A stretch of 7,341 nucleotides of DNA, taken from Nitrospirae bacterium SPGG5. Its GTDB lineage: Bacteria > Nitrospirota > Nitrospiria > Nitrospirales > UBA8639. The stretch covers positions 1,025 to 8,365 of the forward strand of contig LXTH01000039.1 in assembly GCA_001643555.1 (NCBI GenBank), read 5' to 3'. The notes below the pieces were generated by a model. It was given only the letters and a program-made list of their open reading frames with translations. It was not told the origin of the DNA and did no database searches. The stretch's first letter is position 1, and the number at the start of each line of letters is the position of its first letter. This document shows, in pieces, positions 1 to 6,619 of the stretch. A program made the translations under genes and the position numbers.

Positions 1-918
1 CACATTCGTCGAAATCTAGACTCTGAAGCTCCGCTCATTAACGAGATTGCCGCCCATATTCTCAGCGGTGGTGGCAAACGCATTCGCCCCCTTCTCTTGA
101 ACCTCTGTGCACGGCTGAACGGTTATGTTCCCAAAGCAGATTTGGTTCTTGGCAGCCTCATCGAGTTTATCCATACGGCGACCTTGCTTCACGACGACGT
201 CTTGGACGATGCAGACCTTCGTCGGGGACAACAGACAGCCCGACGCATCTGGGGGAACCATGCCAGTATTTTAGTCGGGGACTACCTGTATGCCCGGGCT
301 ATGCAAGAAATCGCGGCGTTCCAAAACCATGACGTGAATGATGTCATGGCCATTGCCTGTCGCAAAATGGCCGAAGGCGAAATTCTCCAATTGTGTGCAA
401 ACCGCCAGACCTTGCTCAAGGAGGCTGACTACCTGCGCATTGTTGAATACAAGACTGGCGCGTTGGTGGCCTCGGCCTGCAAAGTAGGGGCAATTATCAG
501 CGGCACCTCGCCAATGCACCAAGACAGGCTCTACCAGTTTGGGTTGTACTTGGGTATTGCGTTTCAGCTAGCTGATGATCAGTTAGATTACACAGCTAAC
601 GGAGAGAGTTTAGGCAAGACCTTGGGACAGGATCTGATGCAAGGCATGATCACTCTTCCACTCCTGCATCTCTTACAAGCCTGTTCGTATGAGGAGCGCC
701 AGGAACTTACACGCAACATTGAATCCAAAACCATTGAGGAAAATGATTTACTTCATATTACGACTATGATGGAACAGTATGGATCGCTTCAATACACTAC
801 CTCCCGTTCCCTAGAGTATATTGACGCTGCACGGGTAATCCTCGACTCCTTTGAAGACTCGCCCGCCAAACGGGCTCTCGCCGTCGTCGCCGATTACATG
901 GTCAACAGGGACCGATAA
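1..918 (+). CDS. ispB: Long-chain trans-polyprenyl diphosphate synthase (octaprenyl-type), 5' end cut off by window
   Basis: This enzyme condenses isopentenyl diphosphate units onto an allylic diphosphate to build the long isoprenoid tail of respiratory quinones, and it acts in the cytosol. Reading is open from base 1, so the start lies outside; 305 codons are visible, and by comparison with the usual 320-335 residues of the family only a short N-terminus is missing. Visible codon 24 onward gives GGGKRIRPLL, the substrate-binding motif. The first Asp-rich motif DDVLD is at codons 65-69 inside TATLLHDDVLDDADLRRG, and the second, DDQLD, is at codons 192-196. GKTLGQDLMQGMITLPLL follows. These motifs are those of the long-chain (IspB-like) group; the exact chain length cannot be read. 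A TTG at 97 would cut off GGGKR and is not the start. The gene converges on the minus-strand operon and need not share its function. Confidence 0.93.
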   Translation, partial: HIRRNLDSEAPLINEIAAHILSGGGKRIRPLLLNLCARLNGYVPKADLVLGSLIEFIHTATLLHDDVLDDADLRRGQQTARRIWGNHASILVGDYLYARAMQEIAAFQNHDVNDVMAIACRKMAEGEILQLCANRQTLLKEADYLRIVEYKTGALVASACKVGAIISGTSPMHQDRLYQFGLYLGIAFQLADDQLDYTANGESLGKTLGQDLMQGMITLPLLHLLQACSYEERQELTRNIESKTIEENDLLHITTMMEQYGSLQYTTSRSLEYIDAARVILDSFEDSPAKRALAVVADYMVNRDR

Positions 919-1038
919 CGGCCTATCCACTTTCCGCCTATTTCTTTCTCAATTTTCAGCTCCACGCACCGTAAAAAGCCGACAGACCTAGTCCCTTCAA
1001 CCAGAATTTCCAGTAGAAAATGAGGCCTTCTTCCGTGT

Positions 1039-1203
1039 TGTCATTTCGACCGGGGTGAGAAGACGCGAAAAAGGGGTCAGACTCGACTTAATACATTACA
1101 CATGCTGCGGTCAACGATTCCGCAATTAAATCGAGTCTGACCCCTTTTTGTGGTCTTCTCACTACCTCCCTCACTTTGTGTCGGGACAAGGTTCGAAATG
1201 ACA
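1039..1203. repeat. Nested palindromic repeat (REP/MITE-like) with three paired arm sets
   Basis: Three sets of inverted arms share one centre. The outermost is TGTCATTTCGA at 1039-1049 with its exact complement at 1193-1203. The middle is GTGAGAAGAC at 1055-1064 with its exact complement at 1153-1162. The innermost is a 25-bp arm at 1068-1092, whose core is GGGGTCAGACTCGA, paired with 1125-1149 with one mismatch (C1087 against A1130). The innermost arm resembles the GGGGTCAGACTCGA repeats I associate with IS200/RAYT-type mobile sequences, while the outer arms look like a different intergenic repeat, so one element may sit inside another. That family assignment is recall and was not checked. 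Confidence 0.75.
1068..1149. terminator. Probable bidirectional Rho-independent terminator
   Basis: The innermost palindrome has an A-tract (1068-1072) before its GC-containing stem and a T-tract (1145-1149) after it. In both directions, therefore, RNA would form a strong hairpin followed by U residues. The position between two converging genes suits a shared terminator. The loop of 32 bases is larger than in typical terminators, which lowers confidence. Confidence 0.45.
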
Positions 1204-1229
1204 AGGAGGTAAAAAAAAATTGAAATTTC

Positions 1230-2222
1230 TTAGGAGGAAGGATTCGTAGATGATACCACCGGTTTCTCTTTCAGGAGGACTAACAATAGCAGACCGATCA
1301 ATATCCAGAGGACTTCGCGCAGTCGGCGGATCAACGCAAAGGTAATGCCCGTGACTTCGTCGTATCCAAAACTCAGGAGCAAAAAGAGATACCCGCCTTC
1401 CTGAGCCCCAAGACTACCCGGGATAAAGAACCCAGCCCCTTTAATCAACACGGAAATCGCCGCTATGGAAAAGGCTGACAGCAGGGTGACGTCCATTCCC
1501 AGGAAATACAAAATGGCGTACACCTCGAATGTCTCGATCGTCCACGCCACAAAATAAATCAACACGGCCAACCGAAAGGTGCCGCCTCGTTCACGATAAA
1601 ACCCTCGAATGGTGTTGTCTAAGTCCAGCAGCTGGGTTTCACGGGATTCCAGAAATCGTATGGGCAGCCGGATCTTTCGAAGGATGGTGAGCAGCCCCAA
1701 GCCAATGCCATACCGTTGCATCACAAACAACAGGAAGAGTCCAAACGCGAGCATGCCCAGACCCACGCCCGCCATCAGCACATTGTAGTCGGATCCTCCG
1801 AGGATCCAAAACGTCAGGCCAATCCCCAGGAACATAAAGATTATCTGGGCCAGGACCATGGCGGTCTTCGCGGTCACGAGGGAAGCCAACGCATCAACCA
1901 CGGGAACATCATATGGTTTAAGCAGGTAGGCTTTCATGGGTTCTCCAACCACTATCCCGGTCGGCGTGGTGACATTGATCGCTTCTCCTGCCATCCGCAC
2001 AGCGAACAAGCGAAGAAAGCTCACTCGATCGGCCCAAGGTCCTAGGGTTAGCTGCCACCCATACGCCTCGAGTACATACACGGCGAGCAGGGGCAACAAT
2101 ATAATGCCAATGGGGACAACGCCCAACTGTTCAGTGGTGTGGAGGATTTGAGATGGCCCAACGTGCCAAATCAACACACCGAGTACCGTTAAACCGATAA
2201 CAAGGAAGACGAGTCGAATCAC
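1230..2222 (-). CDS. Flippase-like integral membrane protein (UPF0104 / LPG-synthase transmembrane family)
   Basis: This 330-residue polytopic inner-membrane protein has about eight hydrophobic segments, near residues 2-20, 35-53, 119-141, 148-168, 217-241, 247-267, 273-286 and 304-318. Two signatures fit the family related to the membrane half of MprF, to HpnL and to other flippase-like proteins: TPTGIVVGEPMKAYLL at 86-101 and GAGFFIPGSLGAQEGG at 262-277. RRLREVLW follows at 299-306. There is no cytosolic aminoacyl-transferase domain, so it is not a lysyl-PG synthase. Members are linked to lipid translocation or lipid modification, but the substrate here is unknown. As the last gene of the unit, downstream of a CDP-alcohol phosphatidyltransferase, it may handle that enzyme's lipid product (inference). 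The start is GTG with no visible Shine-Dalgarno sequence and a repeat element 8 bp upstream, so the exact start is uncertain. Confidence 0.85.
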   Translation of the reverse strand: MIRLVFLVIGLTVLGVLIWHVGPSQILHTTEQLGVVPIGIILLPLLAVYVLEAYGWQLTLGPWADRVSFLRLFAVRMAGEAINVTTPTGIVVGEPMKAYLLKPYDVPVVDALASLVTAKTAMVLAQIIFMFLGIGLTFWILGGSDYNVLMAGVGLGMLAFGLFLLFVMQRYGIGLGLLTILRKIRLPIRFLESRETQLLDLDNTIRGFYRERGGTFRLAVLIYFVAWTIETFEVYAILYFLGMDVTLLSAFSIAAISVLIKGAGFFIPGSLGAQEGGYLFLLLSFGYDEVTGITFALIRRLREVLWILIGLLLLVLLKEKPVVSSTNPSS

Positions 2223-2230
2223 GGGGTTAA

Positions 2231-2406
2231 GGCCTGTGAAAAGATAACTTGGACAAGATCGCGCCCAGATTTGGGTCGGATTTGGACGGAACGATTGAGA
2301 AAAAACCGAGGCATAGCATGCCTATGTTGAGGTGTTTTTGATTGAGGCGCGTTCAAAGATGGCCCGAAGATGGGATGCAAGATATCCAAGTTATTTTTTA
2401 CAGGCC
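2231..2406. mobile_element. MITE-like long hairpin element, about 176 bp
   Basis: The terminal inverted repeats are 2231-2252 (GGCCTGTGAAAAGATAACTT plus GG) and 2386-2406, whose complement reads GGCCTGTAAAAAATAACTTG plus G. They agree except for one substitution and a one-base indel with a nearby change. Weaker pairing continues inward, for example GCGCCCAGATTTGGG at 2261-2275 against the complement of 2350-2380. At the centre, AAAAAACC and CATAG near 2300-2315 face CTATG and GGTGTTTTT near 2322-2339. The whole element can thus fold on itself. It has no coding capacity. A target-site duplication is not clear. Confidence 0.6.
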
Positions 2407-2460
2407 CTTGGCTCAAATGTAAAGAGTGCTGCATCATGCAGTGATGCGTAAAGAATTTTT

Positions 2461-2484
2461 CGCGCTTCACGAATCACGCTTCAC
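2461..2484. repeat. Short GTGAAGCGTGA-type intergenic repeat
   Basis: The complement of this stretch reads GTGAAGCGTGATTCGTGAAG followed by GCGC, a tandem of GTGAAGCG-like units. A related sequence, CGTGAAGCGTGAAGCG, lies on the same strand at 6025-6040 at the 3' end of the decarboxylase beta gene. This copy lies shortly downstream of the CDP-alcohol phosphatidyltransferase stop codon, so both copies occur at 3' ends of operon genes. Confidence 0.55.
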
Positions 2485-2498
2485 ACGACTTCAACCTA

Positions 2499-3968
2499 TT
2501 AGGAGGGGTGTGGAAGAAACGCTTTGTGGAGGGTCCAGGCCATCATCAGTGCAAAAAAAGTTGATCCCACGGCACCCAACCATAAGAACCACGGCAGGAA
2601 ACCGAGGCATGCGAACAACAAGACCACGACGGAGAAATCCCGATTGGCCACATTGCCAAGGATAAACTCCAGCCGTGTTCGTTGTGCCGGACTGATTTGC
2701 CGCCAAGCCTTGGGATTGGCTTTCATGTACCGCACCCGATTCACAAACCAAAACGAAACACCATTCCCCATGACCGCGATGGTCCCGAGCACGAGCGGCA
2801 GAGAGCTCTGTTGCCAGGGCCCTGTTACATACGCACCCCAGGCAATGCCGGCAAAAATGGCCATGTGCACGACGTTATCCGCAATGATATCCAGCTCTTG
2901 TCCAAAACGAGATTCAGCAAACGTCAACCTCGCGACCTCCCCATCGCAGCAATCCACCACCACGGATATTTGGAACAGTATTGCTGCAATAATGCCCAAT
3001 GCATAGGATCCGTTGGCAAAGAACGTCGCACCAAGCAAACCAATGAGCATAGACACAATCGTGATCGCATTCGGGGAGACACCCAACCGAATGAAAAGTC
3101 GTGTCAACACACTAGAAATTTTTCTGTTGACGTACCGATCGACGAGTCCGTCCATGCCACCTTTCACGGTTTGCAAGGAGTGACACAACATCTGTTCCGC
3201 TCGTCGCAGCCCTTGAGGGCCACGGGCATCGAGGAAATTCTTGGACGTCGTCGACACGGTATTCACTATGCCTTCCGCCGCGGCTTGTTCAAGGGCCAAC
3301 CGAATGGGCCCGCCAGCCAAGGATTTCCAGGCGCCGGAGACTCCAAGTAAACGCGATGGCAAGACCACCAAGTCGGCAGCCGGGGCAATACGGTATTCGT
3401 CCTTCCCGATTTCATTCGGGGTTTCCATGGCCTGATCCTGAAACACGACCCGATGATTCATGCCACGTGGATGGGGATCTGTTCGCATCACGACACCGGG
3501 ATTCGCCTTCCAGCCTATATCCCCGGGCCGCCCGATGGCGACCATCACTCGTCCATCCTTGACTCCTGCCCCCAGTGAATCCACCAACGACGGGGTAAAC
3601 ACGATATGGCAGCCCAGAATGAGACACGAGCCCTTAATTTCATTCGCTAACGTTTCCCAGGTCTGAGGATCACCAGGTGGAAACTCTCGTACCGGTAGCC
3701 AACGAATGGCGGCTTTGACCCGGTCATCCCCATGGATGAGAGACCGAAGTTGCTGCTCTTCGTCGCCAACCAACGCCAAAATCTGAGAAATCCCCGCTCG
3801 CTGCAGAGTGAACACAGCCCGCTGAAAAATGGTCAACCCGCTAATGCGGGTCAACGCATTCACCTGGGTTCGATCGGTCGCCAGCATTAAATCAAAGACG
3901 CCGGAAGAAGCCAATAGAATCGCGGTGTCCACGGTGCTGACTTCGGGTTTATTAAGCGTGCTATCCAT
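2499..3968 (-). CDS. Fusion of degenerate nucleotidyltransferase domain and CDP-alcohol phosphatidyltransferase
   Basis: The C-terminal half (about 272-489) is a membrane CDP-alcohol phosphatidyltransferase, which moves a phospho- or phosphono-alcohol from a CDP/CMP-activated donor to an acceptor. Its signature D-x2-DG-x2-AR-x8-G-x3-D-x3-D is complete: D339, D342, G343, A346, R347, G356, D360 and D364. About six membrane segments are visible near 298-318, 322-337, 366-382, 388-411, 443-461 and 464-480. The N-terminal ~250 residues keep the overall pattern of a MobA-like nucleotidyltransferase, but the LAAGxGxRL-type loop has become LLASSGVFDLMLA (18-30), so that domain is probably not catalytic. 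The order resembles IPCT/DIPPS fusions of inositol-phosphate metabolism. The start overlaps the preceding gene by 8 bp (ATGGATAG), which suggests translational coupling. With the intact nucleotidyltransferase upstream, CMP-AEP is a sensible donor (inference); a CDP-inositol-type donor is the main alternative. Confidence 0.88.
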   Translation of the reverse strand: MDSTLNKPEVSTVDTAILLASSGVFDLMLATDRTQVNALTRISGLTIFQRAVFTLQRAGISQILALVGDEEQQLRSLIHGDDRVKAAIRWLPVREFPPGDPQTWETLANEIKGSCLILGCHIVFTPSLVDSLGAGVKDGRVMVAIGRPGDIGWKANPGVVMRTDPHPRGMNHRVVFQDQAMETPNEIGKDEYRIAPAADLVVLPSRLLGVSGAWKSLAGGPIRLALEQAAAEGIVNTVSTTSKNFLDARGPQGLRRAEQMLCHSLQTVKGGMDGLVDRYVNRKISSVLTRLFIRLGVSPNAITIVSMLIGLLGATFFANGSYALGIIAAILFQISVVVDCCDGEVARLTFAESRFGQELDIIADNVVHMAIFAGIAWGAYVTGPWQQSSLPLVLGTIAVMGNGVSFWFVNRVRYMKANPKAWRQISPAQRTRLEFILGNVANRDFSVVVLLFACLGFLPWFLWLGAVGSTFFALMMAWTLHKAFLPHPS

Positions 3969-4707
3969 TACGACTTAGATCCCTATCACGTTCAGGCAAC
4001 TTCGGCAAGACGTCATTTTGCGCACGGGCCACATCTTCTGGAAAGTCTATTTCGATCCACGGCAGCCCACCGATCTTTTCCACGCCTACCAGAGTGGCCT
4101 GAAAAAAATCTCGCAACGCATCTTCGTATTCCATATCCAGGAGACCTTGACAGATCCATACCTCCACCGATTTCACTAAATTCGTCGCATCATGCCGGCT
4201 GACTCTTAAAAATCCCACGCCCTCACCAGCTTCGTCATAGGTTTCCGGCATCTGCTTCGTGAGGGCAATAACACGGCCCTGCAAAACCACAACCATGCAT
4301 TCTTCCGTGTCATGCACAACGGTTTCATCCATCAGCAAGACATTGTTATAGGAGGAGAACACCAGTCGTTCGAGAATGGAGGGATGGAACAACACATCCG
4401 CATCCATGATCACCGTATCATTATCTAATAAGGCTTGCCGCGCCACCCACAACGACACAATACTGCCTCGTTCATACTCCTCGTTCACCAAAAAATGGAC
4501 AGGAATTGATCCCGACCATGAGGCGACGGCCTCTCGAATCAATTCCTGTTTATACCCAACAACGATGGTGACTTCTGAAATGCCGACATGCTCCAGGGCT
4601 TCAAGATATCGAACGAGAAGTATTGTTTCTCCAATCGGAAGCAGGCATTTCGGAGTTAAGGATTGGAGGCGCCGCCCCACACCGGCGGCGAGAATCACGG
4701 CTTTCAT
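3961..4707 (-). CDS. Nucleotidyltransferase, candidate CTP:phosphonate (AEP) cytidylyltransferase of PntC type
   Basis: A 248-residue cytosolic enzyme of the sugar-phosphate/choline-phosphate nucleotidyltransferase fold. The N-terminal nucleotide-binding loop LAAGVGRRL (6-14) and the K20 in TPKCLLPIG are intact. MDADVLF (101-107) gives the metal-binding aspartates, and WIEIDFPEDVARA (217-229) is the C-terminal metal-binding segment. NEEYERGSIVSLWVA (75-89) resembles the region following the substrate pocket in LicC and PntC-type cytidylyltransferases. Its length fits a single-domain member. It follows an AEP-transaminase-like gene and overlaps a CDP-alcohol phosphatidyltransferase, which supports CTP + AEP to CMP-AEP, but the acceptor is inferred from context and a choline-, inositol- or sugar-phosphate substrate is not excluded. 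No strong Shine-Dalgarno sequence precedes the ATG at 4705-4707. Confidence 0.82.
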   Translation of the reverse strand: MKAVILAAGVGRRLQSLTPKCLLPIGETILLVRYLEALEHVGISEVTIVVGYKQELIREAVASWSGSIPVHFLVNEEYERGSIVSLWVARQALLDNDTVIMDADVLFHPSILERLVFSSYNNVLLMDETVVHDTEECMVVVLQGRVIALTKQMPETYDEAGEGVGFLRVSRHDATNLVKSVEVWICQGLLDMEYEDALRDFFQATLVGVEKIGGLPWIEIDFPEDVARAQNDVLPKLPERDRDLSRNG

Positions 4708-4751
4708 ACGTTAACCATTCTGAAGCTTCTTCAGTTTCATGAGCATTAACA

Positions 4752-4860
4752 GGCCTGTTGATACTCGGAGCATACGCGAAGTACGTGAGCACGACAACGG
4801 ACCGAGAACGCCGCTGGCGGACCCTTCGGCCATACTCAGGGCATGCTTTTTCAACAGACC
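4752..4860. repeat. Palindrome-ended intergenic element between transaminase and nucleotidyltransferase genes
   Basis: GGCCTGTTGA at 4752-4761 and the complement of 4851-4860 (GGTCTGTTGA) form 10-bp terminal inverted repeats with one mismatch. The left end also lies in a perfect 12-bp palindrome, AACAGGCCTGTT (4748-4759). The interior is GC-rich with small hairpins (CGCCGCTGGCGG near 4810) and no credible gene. The right end stops one base before the transaminase stop codon (4862-4864). It looks like a small REP- or MITE-like unit that fills almost all of this gap. Confidence 0.5.
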
Positions 4861-4861
4861 C

Positions 4862-5935
4862 TCACACGATTTCCTTGAACACGGTAACAAAACCTTCAAA
4901 ATCAGCTTGCGTGAGTGCGCCCATATTCGCCACACGGAAAATTTTGTCGCTGAAATGACCTTGTCCCGCATAAATGACATACCCTCGCGCCTTTAACCGA
5001 TCATGCAAGTCTTGATAGATCAGGCCTTCGGGCAAATAAAACGCCGTCAACGAATTCGATTGCCTCTCAGAAGGCAAGACCGCCTTGATCCCAAGCGCGC
5101 CGAGCCCCTCACGTATCAACGCGGCAGAGCGGGCATACCGTTGAATACGATTTTGCACCCCCTCTTCCAACAATTCATTCAGGGCTTCATCAAGGGCCGC
5201 ATACACTTGAATGGCTGGAGTAAACGGAACGCTGCCCTGTTCCTGCGCTTCAAAATAGCGGGAAAGATTGAGATACATGGAACGCTTGGGATACTTCGCA
5301 ATTCGCTCGATAAATCCCGTCCGGATCAGAACGAACGATGCTCCCGGGAACCCTTGGATGCATTTTCCTGCCGTCCCAGCCACGACATACATATGGGACC
5401 CTGCGATATCGAGGGACTCTCCGCCCAAACCACTAACCGAATCCACCACACAGACCCGGTTCATGTCATCCACCATCTTCGCGATTTCATTGACCGGATT
5501 GATTAACCCCACCGTGGTCTCATGATGCACAATCGCCACCGTTTGGACTTCCCTGTGAAGCTTGAGGACAGTACGGATTTTTTCCAGATCAGGGACGGTA
5601 TCCCAATCCAATTTTATCTCAGGGATCCCGAGCCGCTGACTGGTAACAATGTCGGAAATGCGTTGCCCATACATGCCATTATTGATGGTCAACACACGTT
5701 TTGCCATTGGCAAACAAGAGAGCACTGCGGCTTCGACGGCGGCCGTTCCTGATCCGGTCAACAGGATCGCCGTATACTCAGACTCAGCCCCTGGCACAAA
5801 GGCCTGAAGCAATTTCTGGCGAACATTCTGGATCAATTCCCCACATTCGGATTCTCGATGGCACATATCTGGAATGGCGAGTGCCTTCCTCACCCGATCT
5901 GACACATTCACCGGTCCTGGGTTAAGTAGGATCAT
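4862..5935 (-). CDS. phnW: 2-aminoethylphosphonate:pyruvate transaminase-like class-V aminotransferase
   Basis: This PLP-dependent cytosolic enzyme has 357 residues, the usual length for PhnW-type transaminases. The opening LLNPGPVNVS (3-12) is typical. GSGT (61-64) binds the cofactor phosphate, VHHETTVGLINP (136-147) lines the active site, D165 in VVDSVSGLGG contacts the pyridine nitrogen, and K191 in GKCIQGFPGAS is the Schiff-base lysine. R334 in FRVANMG is placed to bind the substrate carboxylate. In a biosynthetic setting the reaction would run from phosphonoacetaldehyde to AEP with an amino donor such as alanine. The decarboxylase genes just upstream support that direction, because catabolic PhnW usually sits with a phosphonatase or phosphonate transport genes, none of which are seen here. 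Other class-V activities (serine- or alanine-glyoxylate) are possible but less likely given KCIQGFPG. Confidence 0.86.
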   Translation of the reverse strand: MILLNPGPVNVSDRVRKALAIPDMCHRESECGELIQNVRQKLLQAFVPGAESEYTAILLTGSGTAAVEAAVLSCLPMAKRVLTINNGMYGQRISDIVTSQRLGIPEIKLDWDTVPDLEKIRTVLKLHREVQTVAIVHHETTVGLINPVNEIAKMVDDMNRVCVVDSVSGLGGESLDIAGSHMYVVAGTAGKCIQGFPGASFVLIRTGFIERIAKYPKRSMYLNLSRYFEAQEQGSVPFTPAIQVYAALDEALNELLEEGVQNRIQRYARSAALIREGLGALGIKAVLPSERQSNSLTAFYLPEGLIYQDLHDRLKARGYVIYAGQGHFSDKIFRVANMGALTQADFEGFVTVFKEIV

Positions 5936-5946
5936 TGGTTACATCA

Positions 5947-5952
5947 CTCCTC
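5947..5952 (-). promoter_or_regulatory. Ribosome binding site of the transaminase gene
   Basis: The minus strand reads GAGGAG here, 11 bases before the ATG at 5933-5935. It is the clearest Shine-Dalgarno sequence in the operon and fixes the transaminase start. Confidence 0.7.
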
Positions 5953-5981
5953 ATTCTTCTTAGGATTAGAAAGCAGAAAGA

Positions 5982-6040
5982 CGTGATCCGTGAAGGGGAA
6001 AAACCTTCTTTTCGTTACGCATAACGCTTCACGCTTCACG
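5982..6040. repeat. Inverted repeat of GTGAAGCGTGA type overlapping the 3' end of the decarboxylase beta gene
   Basis: CGTGATCCGTGAAG at 5982-5995 pairs with 6027-6040, whose complement is CGTGAAGCGTGAAG (12 of 14 identical). A second small stem, CGTTA/TAACG, lies at about 6013-6026. The beta-subunit stop codon (6029-6031) is inside the right arm, so the last residues of that protein (SREA) are encoded by the repeat. On the minus strand the hairpin is followed by TCTTTCT, so some attenuation before the transaminase gene is possible but not shown. Confidence 0.6.
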
Positions 6041-6619
6041 GCTTTCAAGCGCTGCCCGAAACCGCTTCGTCAGATCGGCGGGTCCCACTGCGACCCGATC
6101 GGCATCTTCAATTTGCTCATTCACTTTGATCAGCAAGAAACTTGGGCCCTCTTGTTTCAACATATCCTTGAATTCATATACAATATCTTCCCGTTCCCAT
6201 ACCCGCTCGATATTCACATAGCCCGCAGCCTTGGCCATTTGGTCCAATCGAACCATTCGAGAATACGTGGGTTGGTTGCCGGTCGTCCCATATACTTCGT
6301 TATCAAACACAACGTGGATCAGATTCTTCGGCTCTAATGCCCCGATCGTAGCAAGCGTACCCAGGCCCATCAGCACATTGCCATCCCCGTCAAACACGAT
6401 AACTTTTTTCTCCGGTTGTGCCAGCGCTAGACCCAAACCAATTGAAGCCGTGACTCCCATTGATCCAATCATATAAAAATTTTGTGGCCGGTCGCGAATC
6501 TTTTGCGCTTCGCGGGATGGAAACCCATTGCAAATGATGACGGGTTGGTCAGTCACGAGCTCGAACAAAGCCTGCATGGCTTGGGCTCGACTCTGCATCA
6601 CGCCTTCTTCGGGTCTCAT
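6029..6619 (-). CDS. Phosphonopyruvate/sulfopyruvate decarboxylase, C-terminal ThDP-binding (beta) subunit
   Basis: This is the cofactor-binding half of a ThDP-dependent 2-oxo acid decarboxylase, 196 residues. FDGDGNVLMGLG (77-88) begins the GDG...N motif that holds the Mg-diphosphate and ends at DN (106-107) in HVVFDNEVYGTTGNQPT, a segment shared by phosphonopyruvate decarboxylase and by sulfopyruvate decarboxylase beta (ComE). YMIGSMGVTASIGLGLALA (49-67) is the preceding active-site stretch. Usual phosphonopyruvate decarboxylases are one chain of about 380 residues; here the two halves are separate genes, as in archaeal ComD/ComE. The reaction inferred from the neighbours is phosphonopyruvate to phosphonoacetaldehyde, which pulls the unfavourable PEP mutase step. 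The ATG at 6617-6619 has GAGG six bases upstream (6626-6629); a second ATG at residue 8 is also plausible and would match usual beta-subunit N-termini. Confidence 0.85.
   Translation of the reverse strand: MRPEEGVMQSRAQAMQALFELVTDQPVIICNGFPSREAQKIRDRPQNFYMIGSMGVTASIGLGLALAQPEKKVIVFDGDGNVLMGLGTLATIGALEPKNLIHVVFDNEVYGTTGNQPTYSRMVRLDQMAKAAGYVNIERVWEREDIVYEFKDMLKQEGPSFLLIKVNEQIEDADRVAVGPADLTKRFRAALESREA

Larger units (their letters stand above)
919..1229. other. Convergent intergenic region
   Basis: This 311-bp gap lies between the 3' ends of the polyprenyl synthase gene and the flippase-like gene. No open frame in it resembles a protein. The first 120 bases (919-1038) show no structure that I can support. 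The rest is occupied by the nested palindrome at 1039-1203, followed by a poly-A/T tract at 1211-1219 directly before the flippase-like stop codon. Confidence 0.8.
2223..2498. other. Intergenic gap between flippase-like and CDP-alcohol phosphatidyltransferase genes
   Basis: This 276-bp non-coding gap interrupts an otherwise co-directional unit. Most of it is the inverted-repeat element at 2231-2406, and near its right side lies a GTGAAGCGTGA-type repeat at 2461-2484. No promoter could be assigned with confidence. The flippase-like gene either depends on read-through across this hairpin or has its own promoter here. Confidence 0.7.

Noticed and set aside
1..918. Polyprenyl synthase as part of the phosphonolipid pathway
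   Set aside because: It is on the opposite strand, convergent and separated by a terminator-like palindrome; a quinone-tail role explains it without a link.
1716..2151. Plus-strand open frames opposite the flippase-like gene
   Set aside because: They are His/Arg-rich antisense shadows with no family features; the minus strand carries clear membrane segments and motifs.
1230..2222. Lysyl-phosphatidylglycerol synthase (MprF)
   Set aside because: Only the membrane domain is present; the cytosolic aminoacyl-transferase domain is absent.
2524..3666. Several plus-strand open frames opposite the CDP-alcohol phosphatidyltransferase gene
   Set aside because: Their low-plausibility composition overlaps a gene with a complete catalytic signature on the other strand.
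4711..4980. Small minus-strand frame running through the 4752-4860 element
   Set aside because: It overlaps the transaminase gene in another frame and its residues come from the repeat; nothing supports translation.
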